Of a stretch of 59,823 nt of DNA, positions 48,168 through 56,385 are shown piece by piece (positions within the stretch are counted from its first letter, which is position 1; every line of letters starts with the position of its first letter). A program made the translations under genes and the position numbers. Origin of the DNA: Fischerella thermalis PCC 7521 (GTDB taxonomy: Bacteria; Cyanobacteriota; Cyanobacteriia; Cyanobacteriales; Nostocaceae); the NCBI RefSeq assembly GCF_000317225.1, contig NZ_AJLL01000057.1, positions 1 to 59,823 on the forward strand, given 5' to 3'. Under the pieces are notes generated by a model, which had not been told where the DNA came from, ran no database searches, and was given only the letters and a program-made list of their open reading frames with translations.

Positions 48168-49583
48168 TTAAACTAATGCTTTGAGTAACGCTTGCAGCTT
48201 GAGTTGAATTTCTGCAAGTTCTTTTTCAGGATCGGAACCTGCTACGATACCAGCACCTGCGTAAAGTCTCGCGCGATCGCCATCTATAAGTGCGGAACGA
48301 ATACCAACAATAAACTCACAGTTACCATCTGCGTCTACCCATCCCAAGGGTGCGGCGTATAAACCCCTCTCAAAGCTTTCGTAACGCCGAATTTCCACAC
48401 AGGCTGCATCTGGTGCAGTACCTGCAACTGCTGGTGTGGGATGCAGTTGGGAAACTATCTTTAAGGGATGCACTTCATCGGGAACGATGGCGCTAATAGG
48501 TGTCCATAGATGCTGAATATTAGATAATTGTCGTAAGCGGGGCGGTAATATTTGCGGTAATAAACCTAGTTGTGAGAGGCGTTGAGTAATAAAGTCAATT
48601 ACTAGGGAATGTTCGTGTCTTTCTTTTTCACTGTTGAGTAAACGATCGGCGTTAGTAGCATCTTCCGCAGGTGTTTTACCCCGTGCTGCGCTACCTGCTA
48701 AAGCATCGGTGATCAGTTGTTGGTTGTGAATACAGATTAAACGTTCTGGACTCGCACCAATAAAGTTTTGTCCTTTGCCGTTACTTGTAGAGAAAATATA
48801 ACAATTTGGATGTAGCTGTCGCAAGTTATGCAAGGAATTAAATAAATCAAATGGGGTGTTGGATCTAACGTCTAGTGCATCTGCTAGCACAATTTTACTC
48901 ACATGGGTAGAGCGAATCGTTTCTAATGCTGACAATACCGAACTTTTAAACTTTTCTGGATTAGCAACGGATTTTTTACTAAACTTTGGCTCTTGAAAAT
49001 TTTGGTGAGGGGAATAAAATTCCCAAGAGTGAATAATTTCAATTTTTCTCCAGAGAATCTGCAATATTTTTTCAATATTGACGTCTGCATGGATGCTAAA
49101 ATTAGCAACTAAGATACAGCATTCTTCTTTTACGGCTATTTGCCAACGAGGAAGAAAAACCGTAGCTGCTGGAAATGGATAATTTTCTTGTTTATTGATA
49201 TCAAAAAAACTAAAACCACAAAAAAACAGAGGTTTGGAAAAAGTTCTTTCTGTGGTGGCAAAATTAATTATGTTTTTTAAACAATACTTGATAAATCCTT
49301 CAGATTTGCTAAACCGTTCCTTTCCCTGTAGTTGTAATTTTGCTACAGCACCAATTGCAGCGATCGCTTCTTTTTTGCTCTGGTTTTCCCAATAAAAATT
49401 TAGTTGATGTGGTTGTGCCAGTTTATTCAGTACTACTAAGGGGTCAACCAAGTTAATTTCCAGCGAAATACTGGCAATTTGAGTGGAATTATTTTTGATA
49501 CTCTTCCGCTGAGCAGCAACAAGAAATTGGTATAGTTCCCTATTATATACACAAAAGTCAGCGGCACATGGTGAAACTGTCAT
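48168..49583 (-). CDS. menF: Isochorismate synthase
   Basis: MenF, 471 aa, converts chorismate to isochorismate, the first step of phylloquinone synthesis. The C-terminal chorismate-binding domain is complete: ALETIRSTHVSKIVLADALD (Lys general base), FIGASPERLICI, AGSAARGKTPAEDATNADRL, SEKERHEHSLVIDFI and YAGAGIVAGSDPEKELAEIQ. The N-terminal 200 residues are less conserved, as usual. It is divergent from menA, with 290 bp between, which implies back-to-back men promoters. Confidence 0.93.
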   Translation of the reverse strand: MTVSPCAADFCVYNRELYQFLVAAQRKSIKNNSTQIASISLEINLVDPLVVLNKLAQPHQLNFYWENQSKKEAIAAIGAVAKLQLQGKERFSKSEGFIKYCLKNIINFATTERTFSKPLFFCGFSFFDINKQENYPFPAATVFLPRWQIAVKEECCILVANFSIHADVNIEKILQILWRKIEIIHSWEFYSPHQNFQEPKFSKKSVANPEKFKSSVLSALETIRSTHVSKIVLADALDVRSNTPFDLFNSLHNLRQLHPNCYIFSTSNGKGQNFIGASPERLICIHNQQLITDALAGSAARGKTPAEDATNADRLLNSEKERHEHSLVIDFITQRLSQLGLLPQILPPRLRQLSNIQHLWTPISAIVPDEVHPLKIVSQLHPTPAVAGTAPDAACVEIRRYESFERGLYAAPLGWVDADGNCEFIVGIRSALIDGDRARLYAGAGIVAGSDPEKELAEIQLKLQALLKALV

Positions 49584-49873
49584 GGATCTAAAAATAGTAA
49601 ATTTTTTTGAAGTAATCTTCCTAAACAGTGATAAATCATGGTCGTATTTCTACAGGTAACACAAACAGTCGCTGTTTCACCAGCGTGTTGGCTCTGCCAA
49701 ATTATGGTTTTGCAATACCATGTGTGGTAAGACCTAGCTTTGTGGTGCAGATTGTGGCCATTAATAAGAAATTAATCGCAGACGTAGAAAAATCTTTCTT
49801 GAGGTGTTACCTGTAGATAGCTTGGATAAGACCAGAAATTTTGGACAGAAGAAAGTGCTGATAATACAATTAA

Positions 49874-50791
49874 GTGCGAATGATGACTACAAATCTGATT
49901 TCATATCCCAAAAAGAATGCCAAAAATAAATTATGGATGGCGGCAATAAAACCGCCGATGTACAGTGTTGCAATTATGCCCATCTGGGTAGGAACGGCTG
50001 TTGCATATGCAGAAAGGAAAATTTGGAATTGGACTGTTTTTTCTGTTTTTTTAGCTGCGGCAATTTTGATTTTGGCATGGGAAAACCTCAGCAATGATGT
50101 CTTTGATTCTGAAACAGGAATTGATCAAAATAAACATCATTCTTTGGTGAACTTAACAGGTAACAAACTATTAATATTTTGGTTAGGAAATATATTTTTA
50201 TGTTTAGGCTTGCTGGGAATACTAGCGATCGCTTGGTGGCAGCATGACTGGACTGTAATTGGGTTAATTCTAGTCTGTTGTGCTTTGGGCTACTTTTACC
50301 AAGGGCCTCCCTTTCGTTTAGGATACCAGGGTTTGGGTGAAATCTTGTGCTTTTTTGCCTTTGGGCCAATTGGCATGGCGGCTGTATACTACAGCCAAAC
50401 TCAAAGTTGGTCAATACAGAATTTAGCAGCTTCAGCGATTGTTGGTATCGCCACAACTCTGATTTTGTACTGTTCGCACTTTCACCAGGTTAAAGACGAT
50501 TTAGCCGCAGGGAAGCGATCGCCCATCGTCCGTTTGGGAACTCAAAGAGGCGCACAACTCCTTAGTTGGTTTACTGCTAGCATTTACGCCCTCACCTTGG
50601 TATTTGTACTTGCAGCTGTTTTCCCCCCATGGACATTACTGAGTTGGGTGAGTTTACCCTTCGCGATCAAGTTATGTCGCCACGTCCAGCAAAATCATCA
50701 CAACCCAGAACAAGTTAGTAACTGTAAATTCATCGCCGTCGCCGTCCATTTTTGGTGTTGCTTGCTGTTTGGTGTGGGATTTCTGCTTTGA
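49874..50791 (+). CDS. menA: DHNA phytyltransferase
   Basis: MenA, 305 aa, an integral-membrane UbiA-family prenyltransferase that attaches the phytyl chain to 1,4-dihydroxy-2-naphthoate. The first Asp-rich motif is NDVFDSETGID (about residues 75-85); the second is DDLAAGKRSPIVRLG (about 206-220). About eight to nine hydrophobic spans are visible. The open frame begins at a GTG at 49874; ATG codons at 49880 and 49883 are equally likely starts. The product is one methylation away from phylloquinone, the PSI A1 cofactor. Confidence 0.94.
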   Translation: MRMMTTNLISYPKKNAKNKLWMAAIKPPMYSVAIMPIWVGTAVAYAERKIWNWTVFSVFLAAAILILAWENLSNDVFDSETGIDQNKHHSLVNLTGNKLLIFWLGNIFLCLGLLGILAIAWWQHDWTVIGLILVCCALGYFYQGPPFRLGYQGLGEILCFFAFGPIGMAAVYYSQTQSWSIQNLAASAIVGIATTLILYCSHFHQVKDDLAAGKRSPIVRLGTQRGAQLLSWFTASIYALTLVFVLAAVFPPWTLLSWVSLPFAIKLCRHVQQNHHNPEQVSNCKFIAVAVHFWCCLLFGVGFLL

Positions 50792-50894
50792 CAACGCGAT
50801 TTGATTTTGAAACTGACTCGTGGTGATTGTCCTTAGTCCTTAGTCATTGGTCATTTGTTATTACAAATGACGAAATTTATTTGATCTAGAGGTA

Positions 50895-51956
50895 GTGAAT
50901 TATCAATTTGACTTTCGTCCTTACCGAAGAAAATTTGTGCGCGGGGTTGCTACTAGTCACGGTGTCTGGGAGATCCGTGAAGGTATAATTCTTCGCCTCA
51001 CAGACGAAACTAACAAAGTAGGTTGGGGAGAAATAGCGCCGATTAGCTGGTTTGGTTCCGAAACCCTAGCACAGGCTTGGGATTTTTGTTGTCACCTACC
51101 ACAAGAAATTACAGAAGAAACAATTTTTTCTATCCCCGATCAATTACCAGCTTGTCAATTTGGATTTGAATCAGCACTATGGGAAATGAAAGAGTGGAAT
51201 AGTTGGAGAATGGGAGACAAAAGAATTCTTCTTTCTCCCCATCACCCCACTGCCCCTAATCCCCACTCCCTGTCGGTCGTGGGGCCCCCGAGTTCCCCAT
51301 CACCCCACCTCCCCATGACTCACAGCGCTTTACTACCCGCAGGAGAAGCAGCACTACAAGCGTGGGAAAATTTGTGGCAGCAGGGGTATTCTACTTTTAA
51401 GTGGAAAATCGGGGTTTATCCTACGCCTGTTGAACTCAAAATTTTAGATTTACTCACGCAAAGCTTACCAGCCTCTGCAAAACTGCGATTAGATGCTAAT
51501 GGTGGATTGAACCAAGAACAAGCAAAGTTGTGGTTGGAGAGTTGCGATCGCTGCAAAGCCAATATTGAATTTCTCGAACAGCCCCTATCTGTAGATGAAT
51601 TTCCGGTAATGCTGGAGTTGAGTCAACGCTATCAAACAGCGATCGCTTTAGACGAGTCTGTTGCTACACTCCCACAGCTAAAGTACTGCTTTCAACAAGG
51701 TTGGCGAGGAATTTTCGTCATTAAACCAGGAATCGTCGGTTCCCCGTCTCGCCTACGTCAATTTTGCCAGCAGCATGAAATTGATGCGGTGTTTTCTTCT
51801 GTATTTGAAACCGCTATTGGTAGAAAAGCTGCCCTGCAAATAGCAGTAGAATTATCCAGATACAACCGGGCGATGGGTTTTGGTGTTGATCATTATTTTG
51901 TTGAGGAAGAGGGGGTGGGGAGGTGGGGGAGTGTAGACGCACCTTCTTCGGCTTAA
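50895..51956 (+). CDS. menC: o-Succinylbenzoate synthase with repeat-derived insertion
   Basis: MenC, 353 aa, an enolase-superfamily enzyme that dehydrates SHCHC to o-succinylbenzoate. Catalytic residues are intact: KxK in FKWKIG (Lys169/Lys171), metal ligands in RLDANGG (Asp200), EFLEQPL (Glu228) and ALDES (Asp253), and the base in IKPGI (Lys277). Residues about 105-142 (SPHHPTAPNPHSLSVVGPPS and flanks) are encoded by a dispersed intergenic repeat, not by the normal gene. The C-terminal tail and stop codon are encoded by a second repeat. The start is a GTG at 50895. Both insertions keep the frame, so the enzyme may still work. Confidence 0.93.
   Translation: MNYQFDFRPYRRKFVRGVATSHGVWEIREGIILRLTDETNKVGWGEIAPISWFGSETLAQAWDFCCHLPQEITEETIFSIPDQLPACQFGFESALWEMKEWNSWRMGDKRILLSPHHPTAPNPHSLSVVGPPSSPSPHLPMTHSALLPAGEAALQAWENLWQQGYSTFKWKIGVYPTPVELKILDLLTQSLPASAKLRLDANGGLNQEQAKLWLESCDRCKANIEFLEQPLSVDEFPVMLELSQRYQTAIALDESVATLPQLKYCFQQGWRGIFVIKPGIVGSPSRLRQFCQQHEIDAVFSSVFETAIGRKAALQIAVELSRYNRAMGFGVDHYFVEEEGVGRWGSVDAPSSA
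51235..51315. repeat. GC-rich dispersed repeat inside menC
   Basis: About 80 bp nearly identical, in inverse orientation, to 58768-58859 and related to 9490-9535. The core reads CCCCTAATCCCCACTCCCT then GTCGGTCGTGGGG. It lies in frame inside menC and adds roughly 30-38 residues. Confidence 0.85.
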
Positions 51957-51993
51957 GGTAAGGGTGGAGTATGAGGAGTATGAGAGGTGGAGG
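51910..51993. repeat. GGTGGAGTATGAGG repeat overlapping the menC stop
   Basis: Shares CGGCTTAAGGTAAGGGTGGA and the following GTATGAGG with 23728-23832. The menC TAA (51954-51956) lies within this shared segment. Confidence 0.85.
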
Positions 51994-52080
51994 AATTACC
52001 ACTAACCACTAACTACTAACCACTAACCAATGTACAGACGTCCCATGGCACGTCTCTACAATAACTAACAACCAACCAAA

Positions 52081-53445
52081 ATGGAGTTTTTAGGGAATTT
52101 TACTTTGGTGTGCGATCGCAGTGATCAACTGGCACAGTTAACTGAACAATTTTATCTAGAGTTAACACAATTTTCCGACTGGCAAACACCACCAAAAATC
52201 ATTTTAGCCGAACGCGAACCCGTACGATTTTTAGCAGGTTTTCTCGCTGCTGTTAGTGCAAAATGTCCTATTTTTCTTTGTAATCCTAATTGGGCAAAAC
52301 AGGAATGGGAACAAGTATTTGATTTAGTCCAGCCAGATATTATTTGGGGAACTAGTTATAAGGAATTGGTCATCGATAATAACAAAACCAATTACCAATT
52401 ACCAATTACCAATTACCCACCTATCATGGTTCCTACTGGAGGTTCATCAGGTAAGATTAAATTTGCTGTTCATACCTGGGAAACTCTCACAGCTTCAGTA
52501 CGCGGTTTTACAGAATATTTTCAACTAGAAAAAGTCAATTCTTTTTGTGTATTACCTTTATATCATGTCAGTGGTTTGATGCAATTTCTGCGTTGTTTTA
52601 CTACTGGTGGTAAATTGGTAATTTCAGCTTTTAAAAAATTAGCAGATTATCAATTAAATCAATTGGAAGCAGGAGAATTTTTCATCTCTTTAGTACCAAC
52701 TCAGCTACAAAGCTTGCTGCAAAACTCAGATTTAACAACATGGCTGTCCCAATTTCAAACAGTCCTTTTAGGAGGTGCACCAGCTTGGGATGAAATTTTA
52801 GAAAAAGCGAGATATTACCAAATCCGCCTGGCTCTCACCTATGGTATGACAGAAACTGCTTCTCAAATTGCCGCACTCAAACCAGACGATTTTATCAATG
52901 GTAAAGTTAATAGTGGTCAAATTCTTCCTCATGCCAAAGTTTTAATTTGCAATGACAAAGGCGATATTTTAAATACTAACCAAACAGGAAATATCACCAT
53001 TCAAGCAGAATCTTTAGCACTTGGTTATTATCCCCTAGCTGCTAACCACCAGCCCCCAGTCCCTACTTTTTCTACAGATGATATCGGCTTCATAGACAAC
53101 AAAGGTTATTTAAATATCGTAGGACGTAACAGCGACAAAATCATCACAGGCGGAGAAAATGTCTACCCTCCAGAAATAGAATCGGCAATTAAAGCAACTG
53201 CAATGGTAAGTGATGTTTGTGTTGTGGGTATTCCAGATCAATATTGGGGACAAGCTGTAACAGCTATTTATGTTCCTAAAAACTTAGATTATTCTATAGC
53301 AGAAATTCAAAATTTACTCAAAGATAAACTCAGTAAATTTAAGCTTCCTAAACACTGGATTCCTGTTGAAAAGTTACCCCGCAACTCTCAAGGTAAAATT
53401 AACCGACAGCAGTTACAGGAAATTGCTTTATATCATATTCGCTGA
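52081..53445 (+). CDS. menE: o-Succinylbenzoate-CoA ligase with heptamer-repeat insertion
   Basis: MenE, 454 aa, an acyl-adenylating enzyme that makes OSB-CoA. Motifs: the ATP loop VPTGGSSGKIKF (about residues 117-128), YGMTETASQIA (about 259), GRNSDKIITGGENVYPPEIE (about 346-365) and the C-terminal catalytic Lys in LPRNSQGKINR (about 433-443). Residues about 102-113 (KTNYQLPITNYP) are encoded by four tandem CCAATTA-type heptamers, the same sequence that fills intergenic regions nearby. The N-terminal domain is shorter than in E. coli MenE, as in other cyanobacteria. It follows menC by 124 bp. Confidence 0.93.
   Translation: MEFLGNFTLVCDRSDQLAQLTEQFYLELTQFSDWQTPPKIILAEREPVRFLAGFLAAVSAKCPIFLCNPNWAKQEWEQVFDLVQPDIIWGTSYKELVIDNNKTNYQLPITNYPPIMVPTGGSSGKIKFAVHTWETLTASVRGFTEYFQLEKVNSFCVLPLYHVSGLMQFLRCFTTGGKLVISAFKKLADYQLNQLEAGEFFISLVPTQLQSLLQNSDLTTWLSQFQTVLLGGAPAWDEILEKARYYQIRLALTYGMTETASQIAALKPDDFINGKVNSGQILPHAKVLICNDKGDILNTNQTGNITIQAESLALGYYPLAANHQPPVPTFSTDDIGFIDNKGYLNIVGRNSDKIITGGENVYPPEIESAIKATAMVSDVCVVGIPDQYWGQAVTAIYVPKNLDYSIAEIQNLLKDKLSKFKLPKHWIPVEKLPRNSQGKINRQQLQEIALYHIR
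52388..52418. repeat. CCAATTA heptamers inside menE
   Basis: Four tandem heptamers (CCAATTA) in frame inside menE, identical to units found in many intergenic regions of this window. Confidence 0.9.
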
Positions 53446-53448
53446 AAT

Positions 53449-53500
53449 ACTTATACTGTCGCGTGGGCTGGTAATAGGTAATAGGTAATTGGTAATGGAA
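53449..53500. repeat. Composite ACTGTCGCGTGGGC/GGTAATA repeat after menE
   Basis: ACTTATACTGTCGCGTGGGC followed by TGGTAATAGGTAAT heptamers; nearly identical to the sequence after proA (47568-47630). Confidence 0.85.
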
Positions 53501-53557
53501 AAAACCAATGACCAACACCAAAGCATAATATTGTGAGCAATTAGCCGAACTTGGTAT

Positions 53558-53677
53558 TATACCAATTTGAAAAAAGAATACAACACATGGATTACATAAG
53601 ACCCCACCCGAACCCTCCCCTGAGTGCCTTAGGCGGGTGGGGTTATCTGTCGCAAACATTATTTGAATTGGTATTAG
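53558..53677. mobile_element. MITE-like inverted-repeat element
   Basis: About 120 bp bounded by 15-bp imperfect terminal inverted repeats: TTATACCAATTTGAA at 53558-53572, and at 53663-53677 a sequence whose complement is TAATACCAATTCAAA (13 of 15 match). Inside, CCCCACCCG (53603-53611) pairs with CGGGTGGGG (53635-53643). It carries no protein. The size and nested palindromes suggest a miniature inverted-repeat transposable element; a target duplication was not clearly seen. Further repeat sequence, including GAAGCCGCCCTACGGGCGTC, lies at about 53701-53790. Confidence 0.6.
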
Positions 53678-53850
53678 ATAGCATTTTGAAACGCACAAAG
53701 ATGTGTGAGGTAGGGCTTAGGTCTACTCTACGAGAAGCCGCCCTACGGGCGTCTACGCGCAGTGTCCCGGAGGGAACTTCAAAGCTTTAGTGGGGACGCA
53801 GAAATAGGGTAGAGGAAAGCGGAGTTTTTATACATGAGAATTTTAAGTTT

Positions 53851-54297
53851 TCAAATCGCTTCTCTCGATTTTCTTCTCTCTGCTTTCTCTGCATCTGGTG
53901 CGTTTACTTCTAACCATTCAATCATCTGCTGAGGTAATTCTGTTTTTTGTCTGCTAGTGACATCAATGCAAACATGCCTAGTAAATGCTTTAGCTACCAT
54001 TACATCTGCTAGTACAATTTCGTAATTGATTTCAAACTTTTCAATACTCAGTTTTTGTGGCATTAAACTAACGATTAATTTATCACCACAAAACATTGGA
54101 CGAAAAAAGTCAACATTAGCATGAACAATCGGAAAAGCTACTGTTGGGTTACTAAAAAACTCCTTAAGATTAATACCAGATGCTTCTAAAGATTCTTCGT
54201 AAGCTTCATGACAAATAGTTAAAACATTGGCAAAATAAACTACACCAGCAGCATCAGTATCTTGAAAGCGAACAGTGCGATGATAAGTAAAAGTCAT
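53851..54297 (-). CDS. 1,4-Dihydroxy-2-naphthoyl-CoA hydrolase
   Basis: Hotdog-fold thioesterase of 148 aa. The active-site segment is [17 protein letters not shown] (residues 10-26, catalytic Asp in DTDAAG). [19 protein letters not shown] is typical of the cyanobacterial DHNA-CoA hydrolase (Slr0204 type), which releases DHNA for MenA. The position next to menE supports this role. It is convergent with menE. The last 20 residues are charged and nonconserved. Confidence 0.88.
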   Translation of the reverse strand: MTFTYHRTVRFQDTDAAGVVYFANVLTICHEAYEESLEASGINLKEFFSNPTVAFPIVHANVDFFRPMFCGDKLIVSLMPQKLSIEKFEINYEIVLADVMVAKAFTRHVCIDVTSRQKTELPQQMIEWLEVNAPDAEKAERRKSREAI

Positions 54298-54411
54298 TTA
54301 TAGCAACCAAATATAGTGATAGAAACAAATCAAGTAGGTGTTTGTTATATATTACGCTGGCGCGAATGAGTGTTATTTATAATCATTAGTTCTCAGGGAT
54401 TGCGAGGGGCC

Positions 54412-54444
54412 AGATCCCCGACTTTTTTAAAAAGTCGGGGATCT
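54412..54444. terminator. 16-bp perfect palindrome
   Basis: AGATCCCCGACTTTTT (54412-54427) is perfectly complementary to AAAAAGTCGGGGATCT (54429-54444). The fold ends in T or A runs on both strands, so it can work as a bidirectional terminator. A half copy lies at about 19191-19206, so it is also a dispersed repeat. Confidence 0.75.
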
Positions 54445-54505
54445 CACAGCCAATTAAAGTTAATGGGATAGATTACTACTTAGAGGCTCAAATCTAAATC
54501 CTAAA

Positions 54506-54985
54506 TTATTTGACTGGTTGCAAGCGCGTTACTTTAAGTTTAAAAGCCCCTACTCCAGTTTCGCCAAAAGATCGGACGCGAACAATGTACGTTCCAGGTT
54601 CGGTAATGCGAGTAAATAACAAGGAATTACTGGTACCATCAGGGCCATCATCATTTTCTGCTACTGTCGTGCCGTCTGGAGCCAGTAAAGTAACAATACT
54701 GTCAAAGCTTTCAGAACTGAGATCAACTGCTAGATTATCGCCCTTTTTCAGAGTCACCATATAATCACGGGCAAATCCACCCTGACCTGTGGGAATATCT
54801 TTTTCTGACAGCGTATCGGAAACTTCATAACTGCCAGGTAGAGGAATTGGGTTATACAACTTATTAAGTTGAGCAAAAGCTGCTGTTGAACTTACACCAA
54901 TTACCAGCATAGAGGCAGGAATGAAAGCGATCTGTTTTAAACTTACTACAAAAGCCTGACTTCTCATCCCTAAAAGTTTTCCCAC
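54506..54985 (-). CDS. Exported PPC-domain protein
   Basis: Exported protein of 159 aa: a signal peptide (IAFIPASMLVIGVSSTAAFA, cleavage near residue 38), then one bacterial pre-peptidase C-terminal (PPC) beta-sandwich (DYMVTLKKGDNLAVDLSSES, FDSIVTLLAPDGTTVAENDD, TRITEPGTYIVRVRSFG). No peptidase domain is attached. PPC domains usually sit on secreted enzymes; a stand-alone copy may be a binding module. Upstream ATG choices within the first seven residues are open. Confidence 0.82.
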   Translation of the reverse strand: MGKLLGMRSQAFVVSLKQIAFIPASMLVIGVSSTAAFAQLNKLYNPIPLPGSYEVSDTLSEKDIPTGQGGFARDYMVTLKKGDNLAVDLSSESFDSIVTLLAPDGTTVAENDDGPDGTSNSLLFTRITEPGTYIVRVRSFGETGVGAFKLKVTRLQPVK

Positions 54986-55058
54986 AAACTAAGCGTGATT
55001 GGCTCAATTATAGTTGTCTCTGGCACAGCTTGCCCATGCATAATTCAGTTATCAGTTA

Positions 55059-55730
55059 TCAGGGTGATAAATGTTCGCTGTTGGCTGATTTCACAGTGAT
55101 TGCAACTGCTACTAAACCATAAACACTTATCCCACTTTCACGAAGTGTCTGTATAGCAGACCTGGCAGTTGCTCCTGTAGTGTAAATATCATCTAATAAT
55201 AACACTGGGGTTTTTGGACGCAGACAAAAGTCTTTCCCTAATCCAAAGGCTTCATTTAAATTTTTTTCTCGCTCTGATGCAGATAAGTCAAACTGTGCCT
55301 GAGTTACTTTAATTCTTTCTAAGCCATGTTTTTTTAATTGTAATCCAGTTACTTCGCAAAAGCTTTGAGCGATGAGTGCAGCTTGATTATAGCCGCGTTG
55401 CTTGAGCTTGTGGGCGTGAAGTGGGATCGGAACAACTACTAAGGTACGATCGCACCTGCACCCGTGATGTGATAGCCATGCTTGTGCTAATAATTCACCC
55501 AACAGACGAGCTATTTCCGGGTGATTTTCGTATTTCATTGTAGCGATCGCTCGTTTGAGGATACCGCCATATGTACCCCAAGCAAATATTGGCAGAGACT
55601 GTGTTTTAAGATTATGACATTTTTGCAGTTGACGGATACAGTTTGGACATAGTTCTTGGGAGGTGAAACGCTGGCACAAAGGACAATTAGATTGGAGAAA
55701 GAGGTCGAGTAGGTTTTTCCAATTGCTCAT
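55059..55730 (-). CDS. comF: ComF-family phosphoribosyltransferase-like protein
   Basis: ComF family, 223 aa. An N-terminal zinc finger (CPLCQRFTSQELCPNC, about residues 17-32) precedes a phosphoribosyltransferase domain with the PRPP loop VLLLDDIYTTGATARS (about 179-194) and KQRGYNQAALIAQSF. In naturally competent bacteria ComF supports DNA uptake; in cyanobacteria natural transformation also needs comF. Partner com genes are not in the window. Confidence 0.88.
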   Translation of the reverse strand: MSNWKNLLDLFLQSNCPLCQRFTSQELCPNCIRQLQKCHNLKTQSLPIFAWGTYGGILKRAIATMKYENHPEIARLLGELLAQAWLSHHGCRCDRTLVVVPIPLHAHKLKQRGYNQAALIAQSFCEVTGLQLKKHGLERIKVTQAQFDLSASEREKNLNEAFGLGKDFCLRPKTPVLLLDDIYTTGATARSAIQTLRESGISVYGLVAVAITVKSANSEHLSP

Positions 55731-55848
55731 TTGTCATTGGTCATTAGTAAAAAAACATTGGATTAGGCTATGTAAATGCGATCACTTATATCTTCACGCC
55801 CTAAACTAAAGTTTTGGATTAAAACTGGTCATAACCTTTTTCAGAGTA

Positions 55849-55894
55849 AGCTGAAGCTTACTTCAGCTATTAGCCCGGAATTTTAATTCCGGGC
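55849..55894. repeat. Double-hairpin dispersed repeat
   Basis: Two adjacent perfect stems: AGCTGAAG (55849-55856) with CTTCAGCT (55861-55868), and GCCCGGAATT (55873-55882) with AATTCCGGGC (55885-55894). This REP-like unit lies in a noncoding region about 120 bp upstream of comF. Confidence 0.75.
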
Positions 55895-56002
55895 GGAATA
55901 TTGGGCAGGTGAGGTGCAAGATATGCGATCACAACTTCTAGTTGTTGTAACAAATATTTCCCTAATTATGTAGGGTGAGGAATGCTCATCCTAGATGAAT
56001 AC

Positions 56003-56210
56003 TTAAATTCGTTTTGTGACTTTTTTCAGTGTTTGGGCAATAGCTTGAGCATCTTTGCCAACAAAAAGCTCTTTTTCACCGTTACTCCAAGTGATAAAGC
56101 AGGTATACTGTACTCGATTTTGACTAAAATTCCGAAAATCAACTTGACGAATGTAAGCTAAATTTATTAATCCTTTTGTAAATGTTTGACAGAGAAATAA
56201 GTTGTGGCAT
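56003..56210 (-). pseudogene. Start-less gene remnant
   Basis: A stop-free minus-strand frame of 68 codons reads like a real protein: LINLAYIRQVDFRNFSQNRV, QYTCFITWSNGEKELFVGKD, then AQAIAQTLKKVTKRI and a TAA at 56003. It has no in-frame ATG, GTG or TTG; the frame is closed by a TAA at 56211-56213. An AAGGA just before an ATA codon (about 56170) is the only start-like signal. It is most likely a gene that lost its 5' end, or one with a noncanonical start. No family is recognised. Confidence 0.5.
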
Positions 56211-56385
56211 TATGAAAATGTCTAAATGTATGTTGATGGAAGTGTCCTGAATGTATGTTTAGGAACAGACGGGGCGAGGGTACTTGGTCGTGCGATCGCC
56301 CTTCTCTACTACAACTTAATCTCATTAAATAAGACGTATCAATAGATTATATTAAAAAATATTATACTTGGAGTAGTCTTAATCA

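Noticed and set aside
53551-53790. 79-codon plus-strand open frame
   Set aside because: It is composed of the MITE-like element and other dispersed repeats and resembles no protein.
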